Shown one piece after another: positions 16,595-25,638 of a stretch of 64,000 nt of DNA (positions are counted from its first letter, which is position 1; each line of letters opens with the position of its first letter). The notes under the pieces were generated by a model, which ran no database searches, was not told where the DNA came from, and saw only the letters and a program-made list of their open reading frames with translations. The position numbers were made by a program, and so were the translations under genes. The stretch covers positions 921,029-985,028 of the forward strand of contig NZ_JARQWW010000001.1 of NCBI RefSeq assembly GCF_029543125.1, given 5' to 3'. Source of the stretch: Caulobacter segnis. GTDB lineage: Bacteria > Pseudomonadota > Alphaproteobacteria > Caulobacterales > Caulobacteraceae.

Positions 16595-17721
16595 TCCACG
16601 CCTCCCGCATAGGCCCGCGCCGGGCGCACCATGCAGCCCACGGCGCCCGCCGCCTTGCCGCCCAGGCGCGGCAGCAGGCCGTCATAACGACCGCCCGCCG
16701 CCACCGGCCGCTCGTCGCCGAGGGCGGCGCTGCGAACCTCGAACAGCATGCCGTCGTAGTAGCCGAAGGCCCGCCCGAACCCGGTGGACAGGGTCATGCG
16801 GCTCTCGTCCGCGCCGAGTTCGGCCAGGGCCGAAAGACGCACGTCCCAATCCTTCAGAGCGGCGTCGAGCGCCGCCGCCTTGGGCCCGGCCAGGGTCTTC
16901 ACCGTCGACAGGGCGGCGCGCGGTGAGGCGCTGACCGCCAGATAGCCGCGCACGGCGGCGATCTCGTCGGCCGACAGGCGGCCCGCATCCTGCGCCTCGG
17001 CGCGGACGATCAGGCGATGGACGATGTCGGCCGGACGGCGGCCGCCCACGGGCTCGACCCCGGTCATGGCCCACAGCTCGCGCAGAACCTCCTCGGCCTC
17101 CGCCTCCGGCAGACCCGCCAGCAGATTGGCCAGCTTGCCGGACCCCGACGGCGTGGCGGCGACCGGCTCTGCGTCCAGCTCCGCCTTCAGCAGACGCGGA
17201 TGGCTGAACGCTCGTTTCAGGCGCGCCGCCAGGGGCGCGGCCAGATCCAGGCTGTCCACGAAAGCGCTGAACAGCGATACGTCGCCCAGCAGCAGGGTCA
17301 GGTCGTCACGACCGCCCGCCGCCGAAGCCTTCCAGGCCAGGGCCGCCACTTCGGCGTCGGCGCGCGGACCTTCCGGCGGCCCAAAGGCCTCGATGCCGAT
17401 CTGCAGGAACTCCTCGGCGCGGTCGGAGCCGGCCGGCGCCACGCGGAAGGCCTTGCCCTCATAGACGTAGCGGCCGATGGCGGTCCCCGCCTCGATGTGG
17501 CTGCGGGCCACGCCGATGGTGAAGTCCGGCCGCAGGGCCAGCTCTTCGCCGCCGTCGCCCTGCACTACGAACAGACGCGCCCGCATGGATTCGCCCGACA
17601 GGTCGAGCAGCAGGCTCAGCGGCTGCAGGACCGGCGAGTCCGCCGTCTGCGCGCCCGCGTTCAGGAACGGCGCACGGATGGCTTCGAGCGCCGCCGCCGG
17701 AATGGCCTTCTCAAGGCGCAT
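16591..17721 (-). CDS. hisZ: ATP phosphoribosyltransferase regulatory subunit HisZ
   Basis: A 376-residue paralogue of the histidyl-tRNA synthetase catalytic core that lacks synthetase activity and forms a hetero-octamer with HisG, giving histidine feedback. The start MRLEKAIPAA at 17721 overlaps the hisS stop (TGATG). A class II synthetase-like fold is visible: LRPDFTIGVARSH resembles motif 2, and YDGMLFEVRS plus AAGGRYDGLLPRLG resembles motif 3. The C-terminal anticodon-binding domain of true HisS is missing, as expected. Confidence 0.93.
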   Translation of the reverse strand: MRLEKAIPAAALEAIRAPFLNAGAQTADSPVLQPLSLLLDLSGESMRARLFVVQGDGGEELALRPDFTIGVARSHIEAGTAIGRYVYEGKAFRVAPAGSDRAEEFLQIGIEAFGPPEGPRADAEVAALAWKASAAGGRDDLTLLLGDVSLFSAFVDSLDLAAPLAARLKRAFSHPRLLKAELDAEPVAATPSGSGKLANLLAGLPEAEAEEVLRELWAMTGVEPVGGRRPADIVHRLIVRAEAQDAGRLSADEIAAVRGYLAVSASPRAALSTVKTLAGPKAAALDAALKDWDVRLSALAELGADESRMTLSTGFGRAFGYYDGMLFEVRSAALGDERPVAAGGRYDGLLPRLGGKAAGAVGCMVRPARAYAGGVE

Positions 17722-19190
17722 CAGCCGCCCTCCACGATCCGCTTCACCGCCGCGATCAGCTCGCCCCGCGCGATGGTCTGCTGACCCGGACGCGTCGCCT
17801 TCCATTCGGCGTTGTCCGAAACACCGGCGGCCAGTTCGCGGCCCAGGTCCAGGTCCTTGATGGTCACCGTGCCGGCGGCGATCTCGTCTCCCCCCAGCAT
17901 GATGGCGGCCGGCGACATGCGGCGGTCGGCGTACTTCATCTGCGCCTTCATGCCGGATGAGCCGAGATAGACCTCGGCCGGGATGCCGGCGGCGCGCAGC
18001 TCGCCCGCCACCGCGAAGTATTCCGGCATGTGCGCCTGATCGAAGGCGATGATCACCACCGGTCCGCGCGCCGCCCGGGCCGCGTCCCGCCCGGCCGCCT
18101 TGAGCGCCGCCGCAAGGCGCGACACCCCGAAGGAGAAGCCGGTGGCCGGCACGGGCTGGCCGGTGAATCGGGCGATCAGGTCGTCATAGCGGCCGCCCCC
18201 GCCGATGGAGCCGAAACGCACGGCCTCGCCCTTCTCGTCGGTGGTGGTCAGCAGCAGCTCGGCCTCAAACACCGCGCCGGTGTAGTATTCCAGCCCGCGC
18301 ACGATCGACGGGTCGAACAGCGCCTGATCGTCGGCCACGCCCAGACCCTTCAGCGCCGCGTCGATGGCGGCCAGTTCGGCGAGCCCCTCGTCGCCCTCGG
18401 CCGAACCGCCGATCACCGCCGAAAGGGCGTCCAGGGTCGCCGAGCGCGAAGAAGCCCCGGCGGCCACGAAGGCCAGCACCGAGTCGATCGCCTTGGCCCC
18501 CAGGCCCGCGCCCTTGGTGAAGGCGCCGCTCTCGTCCTTGCGGCCTTCGCCCAGCAGCAGCTTCACGCCCTCGGCGCCCAGGCGGTCCAGCTTGTCCACC
18601 GCGCGCAGCACGCCGAGCTTCTGGCCGGCGCTCTCCACCCCGGCGGCGGTGAGCAGACCGTTGAGGAGCTTGCGGTTGTTGATCTTGATCACCGCCTGAC
18701 CACGCGGCAGGCCCGCCGCCTCAAGCCCCGCCACCGCCATGGCGATGATCTCGGCGTCCGCCTCTGGGCGGGCCGAGCCCACCGTGTCGGCGTCGCACTG
18801 GATGAACTCGCGGAAGCGGCCCGGGCCCGGCTTCTCGTTGCGCCACACCGTGCCGAAGGCGTAGCGGCGGAACGGCTTGGGCAGGGTCTCCCAGTTCTGC
18901 GCCGCGAACCGGGCCAGGGGCGCAGTCAGGTCGTAGCGCAGGGCCATCCACTGCTCATCGTCGTCCTGCAGGGCGAAGACGCCCTCGTTCGGACGGTCGC
19001 TGTCGGGCAGGAACTTGCCCAGGGCGTCGGCATATTCGAAGGCCCCGGTGTCCAGCGCCTCGAAGCCGTAGCTCTCATAGACCTTGGACACGGCCTCCAG
19101 GATGGCGCGCTCGGAACGCAGCTGCGGCGCGCGCTTGTCGGCGAACCCTCGGGGGGCGCGGGCTTCGGGGCGGAAGGTTTCTTCGGTCAT
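17721..19190 (-). CDS. hisS: Histidyl-tRNA synthetase
   Basis: A 489-residue class II synthetase charging tRNA-His. Start at ATG 19190 (MTEETFRPEARAPRGFADKR). Motif 2 is in FGTVWRNEKPGPGRFREF, the histidine A motif is in RGLEYYTGAVFEAELL, motif 3 is in GGGGRYDDLIARF, and an anticodon-binding domain follows from about residue 385. First structural gene of the operon with hisZ and hisG. Upstream lies a leader peptide with seven histidine codons, so the whole operon is probably attenuated by histidyl-tRNA supply, a logical sensor for a gene that makes the same charged tRNA. Confidence 0.96.
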   Translation of the reverse strand: MTEETFRPEARAPRGFADKRAPQLRSERAILEAVSKVYESYGFEALDTGAFEYADALGKFLPDSDRPNEGVFALQDDDEQWMALRYDLTAPLARFAAQNWETLPKPFRRYAFGTVWRNEKPGPGRFREFIQCDADTVGSARPEADAEIIAMAVAGLEAAGLPRGQAVIKINNRKLLNGLLTAAGVESAGQKLGVLRAVDKLDRLGAEGVKLLLGEGRKDESGAFTKGAGLGAKAIDSVLAFVAAGASSRSATLDALSAVIGGSAEGDEGLAELAAIDAALKGLGVADDQALFDPSIVRGLEYYTGAVFEAELLLTTTDEKGEAVRFGSIGGGGRYDDLIARFTGQPVPATGFSFGVSRLAAALKAAGRDAARAARGPVVIIAFDQAHMPEYFAVAGELRAAGIPAEVYLGSSGMKAQMKYADRRMSPAAIMLGGDEIAAGTVTIKDLDLGRELAAGVSDNAEWKATRPGQQTIARGELIAAVKRIVEGG

Positions 19191-19219
19191 GGCGCTTTTC
19201 GTCGGTTCGAGAGGACGAC

Positions 19220-19255
19220 GGAGCGCTTGCTGCAAGCCTCCGCCTTGGCGGGGGC
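19220..19255 (-). promoter_or_regulatory. Mutually exclusive hairpins of the hisS-operon leader (attenuator candidate)
   Basis: On the minus strand, stem A (GCCCCCGCC with GGCGGAGGC, 19255-19236, one mismatch) and stem B (GGAGGCTTG with CAAGCGCTCC, 19241-19220, one bulge) share GGAGGC and cannot form together. Stem B is followed by a pyrimidine-rich GTCGTCCTCTCG rather than a true T-run, so termination may be weak or control may be translational. Confidence 0.5.
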
Positions 19256-19277
19256 TTTGGCCGGGATGTGCTGGGCT

Positions 19278-19355
19278 TTAAGCCGCGCGACCCTGGCCCG
19301 TCCCCCATGAGGTCGGGTGGTGGTGGCCGTGATGGTGGTGCGCGGTGCAGGTCAC
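19278..19355 (-). CDS. Histidine-rich leader peptide of the hisS-hisZ-hisG operon
   Basis: A 25-codon frame, GTG at 19355-19353 to TAA at 19280-19278. Codons 6-13 read His-His-His-His-Gly-His-His-His, seven histidines in eight codons. The frame ends about 88 bp before hisS. A run this dense in a short frame immediately upstream of histidine genes is the hallmark of attenuation leader peptides. No Shine-Dalgarno sequence precedes the GTG. A promoter -10 element lies 7 bp upstream, so the transcript probably begins at the GTG itself and is translated leaderless. Confidence 0.82.
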   Translation of the reverse strand: MTCTAHHHHGHHHPTSWGTGQGRAA

Positions 19356-19362
19356 GGGCGGG

Positions 19363-19370
19363 GCTATAGC
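19363..19370 (-). promoter_or_regulatory. Probable -10 element of the hisS-operon promoter
   Basis: GCTATAGC on the minus strand fits the Caulobacter housekeeping -10 consensus (GCTANAWC) at all but one position. A weak -35 candidate TGGTCA lies 17 bp upstream of TATAGC. Transcription would start at or next to the GTG of the leader peptide. The element sits about 40 bp past the end of pgi. Confidence 0.6.
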
Positions 19371-19407
19371 CGAGAAGGGATTAACTGACCATACCCCGCG
19401 CGCGTGC

Positions 19408-21027
19408 TCAGGCTTTCAGCTTGTCGATCAGCGCGGTGGTCGATGGATCGTGCGCCGCCGGCGCCCCGCCCTCCAGCTCCGGCAGGATGCGGCCCGCCAT
19501 CACCTTGCCCAGCTCCACGCCCCATTGATCGAAGCTGTTGATCCCCCAGATCACGCCCTCCACGAAGGTCTTGTGCTCATAGAGGGCGATCAGGGCGCCG
19601 AAGGTCTCCGGCGTCAGGCGGTCCAGCAGGATCAGGGTCGAGGGCCGATCCCCCGGGAAGGTGCGCTGGGGCGCCATGATGTCGATGGTCGCCGCGTCCA
19701 CGCCCTTGTCGGCCAGCTCCCTGCGGACCTCGTCCTCCGACCGGCCAACCATGAAGGCCTCGGCTTGGGCCAGCAGGTTGGACAGCAGCTTGGCGTGCAT
19801 GCCGGCCGGGCCTTCATCCGTCGCCGCCAGGCCGATCAGCTCCATGGGCGTGATGTCGGTCCCCTGGTGCATGGCCTGGAAATAGGCGTGCTGCACATTG
19901 GTCCCCTCGCCGCCGAAGACGATGGCCGAGGTGGCGTGCGAGACCGGCTTGCCGTCCTTGCCGATCTGCTTGCCGTTGGACTCCATCTCCAGCTGCTGAA
20001 GGAAGGCCGACAGGCGGCTCAGACGATAGGCGTAGGCGACGACGGAGCGCGCGGGACGGCCCAGGCCGTTGCGGTTGAACACCTGGGCCAGGGCCAGCAG
20101 CACGGGCGCATTCTTCTCCAGCGGCGTGTCGCGGAAGTGGGCGTCCATGGCCGCGCCGCCCGCATGGAAGCGCTCGAAGGTCTCCCAGCCGGCGGCGACC
20201 GCCACCGACAGGCTGACGGAGGACCATAGGGAATAGCGGCCGCCCACCCAGTCCCAGAACCCGAACACCCGCTCGTCCGGCACGCCGAACGCAGAGGTCT
20301 TGTCGAGGGCGGTGGAGACGGCGGCCAGGTGGCCCTTGGCGCCCTCCTCTCCCAGGGCGGCGCTCAGCCAGTCGCGGGCCGCCTGGGCGTTGGCCATGGT
20401 CTCCTGGGTGGTGAAGGTCTTGGAGACAACGATCACCAGAGTCTCGGCCGGATCCATGTCGGCGGTGACCAGCTCGAACTCGGCGCCGTCCACATTGGCC
20501 ACGAAGCGCACGTCGATCTGCGGCTTCACCGGCCGCAAGGCGTCCCACAGCAGACGGGGGCCGAGGTCCGAACCGCCGATGCCGATGTGCAGGATGGCCT
20601 TGAACGGCTTGCCGGTCGCACCCTTGAGCGCGCCGGACCGCACCTGCTCGGCGAAGGCCTTCATGCGGGCGCGCACGTCCTCGACGTGGCCCATCACCGC
20701 CTCGCCCCTGGCTTGGTAGCCCGCGTCCTTGGGCGCACGCAGCGCCACGTGCAGGACGGCGCGGTCCTCGGAGGTGTTGATCGCCTCGCCCGCGAACATG
20801 GCGGCGCGGGCGCCCTCCACATCCGCGGCGCGGGCCAAGTCCAGGGTCGCGTCGAAACCGTCGGCGGTCCAGCTCTGCTTGGAAAGGTCGAGCGACAAGC
20901 CCGCCGCTGACACGGTCAGCTTCGACAGACGGTCAGGCTCGGCGCCGAACAGGTCGACGATGCGCTTGGCGGCCGCGTCCTTGGCGGCGGCTTCGAGACG
21001 GCTCCAGGCGGCGTCCAGCTTGCTCAT
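19408..21027 (-). CDS. pgi: Glucose-6-phosphate isomerase
   Basis: Interconverts glucose-6-phosphate and fructose-6-phosphate. The 539-residue protein carries both PGI signatures: VVSKTFTTQETMANAQ with IGIGGSDLGPRL upstream, and GVELGKVMAGRILPEL near the end, plus QQLEMESNGKQ. Start at the second ATG (21027), 7 bp after AGGGAG; the first ATG (21033) is too close to that site. The binding site lies inside a perfect 13-bp hairpin (21033-21072), so translation may be regulated. The upstream neighbour on this strand is the redoxin gene. Confidence 0.96.
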   Translation of the reverse strand: MSKLDAAWSRLEAAAKDAAAKRIVDLFGAEPDRLSKLTVSAAGLSLDLSKQSWTADGFDATLDLARAADVEGARAAMFAGEAINTSEDRAVLHVALRAPKDAGYQARGEAVMGHVEDVRARMKAFAEQVRSGALKGATGKPFKAILHIGIGGSDLGPRLLWDALRPVKPQIDVRFVANVDGAEFELVTADMDPAETLVIVVSKTFTTQETMANAQAARDWLSAALGEEGAKGHLAAVSTALDKTSAFGVPDERVFGFWDWVGGRYSLWSSVSLSVAVAAGWETFERFHAGGAAMDAHFRDTPLEKNAPVLLALAQVFNRNGLGRPARSVVAYAYRLSRLSAFLQQLEMESNGKQIGKDGKPVSHATSAIVFGGEGTNVQHAYFQAMHQGTDITPMELIGLAATDEGPAGMHAKLLSNLLAQAEAFMVGRSEDEVRRELADKGVDAATIDIMAPQRTFPGDRPSTLILLDRLTPETFGALIALYEHKTFVEGVIWGINSFDQWGVELGKVMAGRILPELEGGAPAAHDPSTTALIDKLKA

Positions 21028-21032
21028 CGTCA

Positions 21033-21072
21033 TTCTCCCTCTGCTGACCTGACGCGATTAGCAGAGGGAGAA
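21033..21072 (-). promoter_or_regulatory. Perfect hairpin sequestering the pgi ribosome binding site
   Basis: TTCTCCCTCTGCT (21033-21045) and AGCAGAGGGAGAA (21060-21072) are perfect inverted repeats of 13 bp with a 14-base loop. In the minus-strand mRNA the arm nearest pgi contains AGAGGGAG, the Shine-Dalgarno sequence, so the folded form would hide it. No T-run follows, which argues against a terminator. Confidence 0.55.
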
Positions 21073-21116
21073 GGCGGCGTCATGAAGACCAATGCCGGAA
21101 AGGGCTCGTGGCCCCG

Positions 21117-21719
<603 letters not shown>

Positions 21720-21743
21720 GGGAGTCTCCAATCGAAAATTCGA

Positions 21744-23900
21744 TCAGCGCAGCGCCGCGGCCTCCACGGCTTCGGTCACTGCGCCCGGGGTCAAAAGCTG
21801 CGGCAGTATGACCGCGTCTCCGCCCTTTGCGCCATACACAAGATAGAGCGGCACGCCCGCGCGGCCATGATCGGACAGGGCCTGGGCGATCTTGGCGTCC
21901 CGATTGGTCCAGTCGGCGACCATGTAGACCGCGTTGGCGGCCTTGAAGGCGTCGACCACCGGCTGGGTGGACAGGGCGACCTTGTCGTTCACCTGGCAGG
22001 TGACGCACCAGGCGGCGGTGAAGTTCACGAACACCGGCCGGCCCTCGGCCTGCAGGGCGGCCACCCGCTCTGGCGACCAGGGCTCGGACGGCAGCTCGGC
22101 GGAAGCGACGGAGGCGGCCGAACCTGTCGTCGGCGCCGCGCCGCCCTTGGCCAGCGGGATCATGACCGCCACCACGGCGACGGCGGTCAGGATCGCCGCG
22201 CCACCCGCCAGCCAGCGGGTGCGCGCGCCGGACTGGCGCTGCGACAGGCCGAACAGCCAGGCGACGAAGGCCACGACGAGCGCGCAAGCCAGCAGGGCGG
22301 CGAGGCCAGGCGAACCCGCCTGCAGGGAGAACACCCAGACCAGCCAGGCCGCCGCCCCGTACATCGGGAAGGCCAGCACCTTCTTCAGCACGTCCATCCA
22401 CGGACCGGGCTTAGGAAAGCGGCGCAGCAAGGCCGGCGAGAAGGAGATCGCCACATAGGGCGCGGCGAGGCCGAGGCCCAGGAAGAGGAAGATCGCCAGC
22501 GAGCCCAGCGCCGGCTGGGTCAGGGCGACGCCGATGGCCGGGGCCATGAATGGCGCCGTGCAGGGGGCGGCGACGATCACCGCCAGCACGCCGGTGAAGA
22601 ACGATCCGGCCAGCCCGCCCCTGGACGCCAGCCCCTGGCCCGCGCCCTGGACGGAGGTTCCGACCTCGAACACCCCCGACAGGTTCAGCGCCGTCAGCAG
22701 CATGACTAGGGACAGCATGCCCACCACCGCCGGCGATTGCAGCTGGAAGCCCCAGCCCACCGCCTGGCCGGCCGCCCGCGCGGCGATCAGGGCGCCGGTG
22801 AGGGCGAGAAAGGTGACCAGCACCCCGGCCAGAAAGGCCAGCCCCTGGGTGCGGGCCTCCTTGGCGTCATGGGCGTGACCCGCCAGGGACGCCGCCTTCA
22901 TGGACAGCACAGGGAAGACGCACGGCATCAGGTTGAGGATCAGCCCGCCGAGAAAGGCGAACAGGATGGCCAACGGCACGCCGCCCCCGCCGCCGGTCGG
23001 CGCCTTGGCCAAGGGCGCGCCGAGACCGGCCGCCCCGGCGGGCGCCTGGCCCGGCTTGGCCGAGATTTCGAAGGCCTGCTCGCCGATGGTCAGCACGCCC
23101 TCGACCACCTCGGGAACTTGGCCGGACTTCAAGGCGATCCCCGCCGGGATGGTCAGGGTCAGGCCATCGGGCCCCGCCTCCACCGCCTGCTTGCCCGGAT
23201 GGTCGATCAGGGTGCCGTCGAAAGGAAAGAAATAGGCGTCCGGAAACTGGCCGCCCTTCAGCGGCCCGCCGATGACCGCCAGCTTCAGGCCGGTCTCCGA
23301 GGCCTGGAAAACGGCGTCCAGACCCGCCGGCTTCGGCGCGGCCGCCAGGGCGTCGGCGACGATGCGGCCCGTGCGCCAGTTCGGCTCCGGGGCCTCGTCG
23401 CGCACCTCGACCGCGAGGTCGAGCTTGGCGTTCTCCGGAATGCAGATGTCGGCGCAGACCAGGAAGGTGACGTCGGCCTTGAGAGTCACCGTCTCGCCCG
23501 GCTTGGCGGTGGCCGGAACCTGGACCGGCACCGGCAGGATCACCGTGTCGGCGTAGCCGTAGTTCATCAGCGGCCCGGTAGGCTGGCGATGCGGCGTGGC
23601 CCAGACGATGTCCCCCGCGCTCCAGCCGGCCGGCAGGGTCCAGTCGATGCTGGTCGCCTCGCCGCTGTCGCCGCTGTTGCGCCAGTAGGTGTGCCAGCCC
23701 TTCTCGATCTTCTGGGTCACGGCCACATAGACGGTGGAGCCGGGGACGGCCCAACTGTCCTGAGCGATCAGGTCGGCCTGGATATGGCCGGTGTTGACCG
23801 GAGCGGCGAGGCCGGGCGCGGCGGCGGCCAGGCCCAGGGCGGCGGCAAGTCCGCCCAGCAGTCGTCGGGCCAGTAGTCGGCGAGAAAAGCGAGCGATCAT
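21744..23900 (-). CDS. DsbD/ScsB-family transmembrane thiol-disulfide reductase
   Basis: Passes electrons from cytoplasmic thioredoxin to periplasmic proteins. The 718-residue protein has a signal peptide, an N-terminal periplasmic domain with a cysteine pair in FLVCADICIPE, eight or so membrane segments with NLMPCVFPVL and AAPCTAPFM (the membrane cysteine pair), and a C-terminal thioredoxin domain with AAWCVTCQVN. The large N-terminal domain and the cysteine spacing are closer to ScsB than to E. coli DsbD; ScsB of Caulobacter is known to reduce a TlpA and an envelope peroxiredoxin. The adjacent redoxin gene fits that partnership. Start is ATG 23900; GTG 23906 is possible. Confidence 0.9.
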   Translation of the reverse strand: MIARFSRRLLARRLLGGLAAALGLAAAAPGLAAPVNTGHIQADLIAQDSWAVPGSTVYVAVTQKIEKGWHTYWRNSGDSGEATSIDWTLPAGWSAGDIVWATPHRQPTGPLMNYGYADTVILPVPVQVPATAKPGETVTLKADVTFLVCADICIPENAKLDLAVEVRDEAPEPNWRTGRIVADALAAAPKPAGLDAVFQASETGLKLAVIGGPLKGGQFPDAYFFPFDGTLIDHPGKQAVEAGPDGLTLTIPAGIALKSGQVPEVVEGVLTIGEQAFEISAKPGQAPAGAAGLGAPLAKAPTGGGGGVPLAILFAFLGGLILNLMPCVFPVLSMKAASLAGHAHDAKEARTQGLAFLAGVLVTFLALTGALIAARAAGQAVGWGFQLQSPAVVGMLSLVMLLTALNLSGVFEVGTSVQGAGQGLASRGGLAGSFFTGVLAVIVAAPCTAPFMAPAIGVALTQPALGSLAIFLFLGLGLAAPYVAISFSPALLRRFPKPGPWMDVLKKVLAFPMYGAAAWLVWVFSLQAGSPGLAALLACALVVAFVAWLFGLSQRQSGARTRWLAGGAAILTAVAVVAVMIPLAKGGAAPTTGSAASVASAELPSEPWSPERVAALQAEGRPVFVNFTAAWCVTCQVNDKVALSTQPVVDAFKAANAVYMVADWTNRDAKIAQALSDHGRAGVPLYLVYGAKGGDAVILPQLLTPGAVTEAVEAAALR

Positions 23901-23966
23901 GGACACAAGCTATAGAACGGCGGCGCGCCTGACGAAATACGCCCTATCGACAAGCGCGCGGCGCGG

Positions 23967-24374
23967 GTGATGATCCGAATCATGCCCGCATCCTTCGACG
24001 AAATCGAAATCGGCCACGTGGTCTCGCTCGGCGCCGCCGCCGTGAACCCCGACGCCCTGACGGCCTTCATCGCCGCCTTCGCGCCCGGATGGGATGCGGA
24101 GCGGGGCGCGCCGGACGCCTTTATCTTCGCCCTGTGGTCCAAGCTGGACGAGACGGCCTCCGCCGACTGGCCTCAGACCAAGCGCCTGGGCATCGACGCC
24201 TTGCGCTGGGCGCGCAATCCGCCATCGGGAGAGCTGCTGCGCGGGCGCATGACGATCATGGGCAAGGATGCGGTCGGCGAGAGCAAAGGCATCGTCATCG
24301 CCCAGCATGACCTCCTGGATGAGGCCGGCCGCTTGGTCTTCTCCTGCCTGACCCGCAGCGTCTTCGCCCGCTAG
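23967..24374 (+). CDS. MaoC-like hotdog-fold protein
   Basis: About 135 residues, divergent from the ScsB gene. It begins with the MaoC-type FDEIEIGHVVSLGAAAVNPDALTAFIAAF pattern (shown here in part: DEIEIGHVV, NPDALTAFI) and ends with QHDLLDEAGRLVFSCLTRSV, resembling the closing strands of MaoC/R-hydratase hotdog domains. The usual catalytic D..H in the overhang loop is not clear, so a dehydratase activity is uncertain. The start may be at 23967, 23970 or 23982. Its stop overlaps the stop of the next, convergent gene by four bases. Confidence 0.65.
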   Translation: MMIRIMPASFDEIEIGHVVSLGAAAVNPDALTAFIAAFAPGWDAERGAPDAFIFALWSKLDETASADWPQTKRLGIDALRWARNPPSGELLRGRMTIMGKDAVGESKGIVIAQHDLLDEAGRLVFSCLTRSVFAR

Positions 24375-24646
24375 CCTTCTTTCGGCGAGAAGCTCCGGGG
24401 CTCGCCGGCCCGCCTCGGCGTCTCCAGCCAGGTGCGTTTCAGGATGGCGGCCGCGTCAGCCGCCAGCACCCGGGCTTCAAGCTCGGTGGCGGTGACCATC
24501 AGCACGCCCTCGTCCGAGGCGACGGCCCAGCCGTCGCCATGAGGGTGAACCAGAAACGGACGGGACGACAAACCGAACTCCGCGATCGCTGCCTCTCGGT
24601 CCGTCACGGTCGCCGCCGCTTGCGGCCTCAATGAGGCCAATAGCAA
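24371..24646 (-). CDS. Hypothetical protein, about 90 residues
   Basis: I do not recognise this protein. The frame contains FGLSSRPFLVHPHGDGWAVAS and an alpha-helical second half ending RSFSPKEG. No membrane segment or signal peptide. The start is unsure: a TTG at 24646 or GTG near 24607, neither with a strong ribosome binding site. Convergent overlap with the MaoC-like gene at the stops is compatible with a real gene, but it might be spurious. Confidence 0.45.
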   Translation of the reverse strand: MLLASLRPQAAATVTDREAAIAEFGLSSRPFLVHPHGDGWAVASDEGVLMVTATELEARVLAADAAAILKRTWLETPRRAGEPRSFSPKEG

Positions 24647-24665
24647 CGCTTGGTCGGCTACCCGA

Positions 24666-24700
24666 CAAAGAAAAACCCTCCCCCGCGGCGCGGGAGAGGG
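24666..24700 (-). terminator. Terminator of the SapC-family gene
   Basis: CCCTC-C-CCGCG and CGCGG-GAGAGGG arms (about 24676-24700) form a strong GC stem. On the minus strand the stem is followed by TTTTTCTTTG. It begins about 30 bp after the sapC stop codon. Confidence 0.85.
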
Positions 24701-24728
24701 CTGTTCAAGTTCGTTCTGACCGGTCCGC

Positions 24729-25511
24729 TTATTGGACGGTCTGGCCGCCTTCGCCGAGGCGCTTTTCGATCTGCATGGCGATCAGGCGCTCCCAACCCAG
24801 CAGCGAGGTCAGGTGAGCGTAGATCTGGCCCAGGGCGCCGTTGTCGCGCAGCTCGACCAGCTTTTCCGTCGGCAGGGCCTTCAGCTTGTCTTCCGACACG
24901 GCGAAGTACTCGGCGATGACCTGCGGCTCACCGCGGGTGCCGTCGGTGTTGAACGGGGTGTAGTGGGCCTGCTTGGTTTCGAACAGGTCCAGGTCCGTCA
25001 GCAGTTGGACGAAGCTTTCGGTGCGCATGCGCTCCAGCTCGAAGTCGTCGCAGAACTTGATGGCGTTCTGGGTGAATTCGGTCGGCTGGCCGTTGGCGTC
25101 GAAGAACGGGGTCTCGGCGTTTTCCTGGATCAGCTTCGACGGACGGTCGATGCAGACGACCATGCGCTTTTCGGTGTCGTCATTGGCCAGGACGAAGGGA
25201 TAGCGGCGCAGGAAGCCCGGGATGTAGGCGCCGGTCAGGTAGCCGCCGTCGTCCTTCACGAACAGGTTCTCGCCGGCGTTGATGCCCATCACGGCCACCG
25301 GCAGCTTCTTTTCGCCGATGAAGATGATCGGGAACGACAGGGCGGCCGGAGCGAACTCGGTCACCACCGCCGGAACGATATGGCCTTCGCGGGCGAAGGC
25401 GTACGGCTTGTCGTTGGCGTTCATGCCAAGCTTGCCGTGGGTTTGGGCGTTGAGCGGCTCCGGCTGGGAGTAGAACAGCACGCTGCCGGTGATCGGGCTC
25501 TGATCGGTCAT
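24729..25511 (-). CDS. SapC family protein
   Basis: A 260-residue protein of the SapC family (Pfam SapC), first noted next to surface-array protein genes; its biochemical role is not established. Family features include a conserved N-terminal half with FPIIFIGEKKLPVAVMG and LRRYPFVLANDD, and a C-terminal helical part ending LTSLLGWERLIAMQIEKR. There is no signal peptide, so it is probably cytosolic. I placed the start at ATG 25511. It stands alone between a terminator and the ZnuD-like receptor, which ends about 90 bp upstream of it on the same strand. No S-layer gene is nearby. Confidence 0.85.
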   Translation of the reverse strand: MTDQSPITGSVLFYSQPEPLNAQTHGKLGMNANDKPYAFAREGHIVPAVVTEFAPAALSFPIIFIGEKKLPVAVMGINAGENLFVKDDGGYLTGAYIPGFLRRYPFVLANDDTEKRMVVCIDRPSKLIQENAETPFFDANGQPTEFTQNAIKFCDDFELERMRTESFVQLLTDLDLFETKQAHYTPFNTDGTRGEPQVIAEYFAVSEDKLKALPTEKLVELRDNGALGQIYAHLTSLLGWERLIAMQIEKRLGEGGQTVQ

Positions 25512-25638
25512 GAAGAACTCGGATGCAGGAGAAAGGTTGGCTTCTAGCATCAGCGGTTCAGTAGCCCCGCGACGCCTGATGGGAGCGGCTTCTTAGCCGA
25601 TAGGCCGCTCCCCGGCAATGCGACGGGCTAACGCCGAT

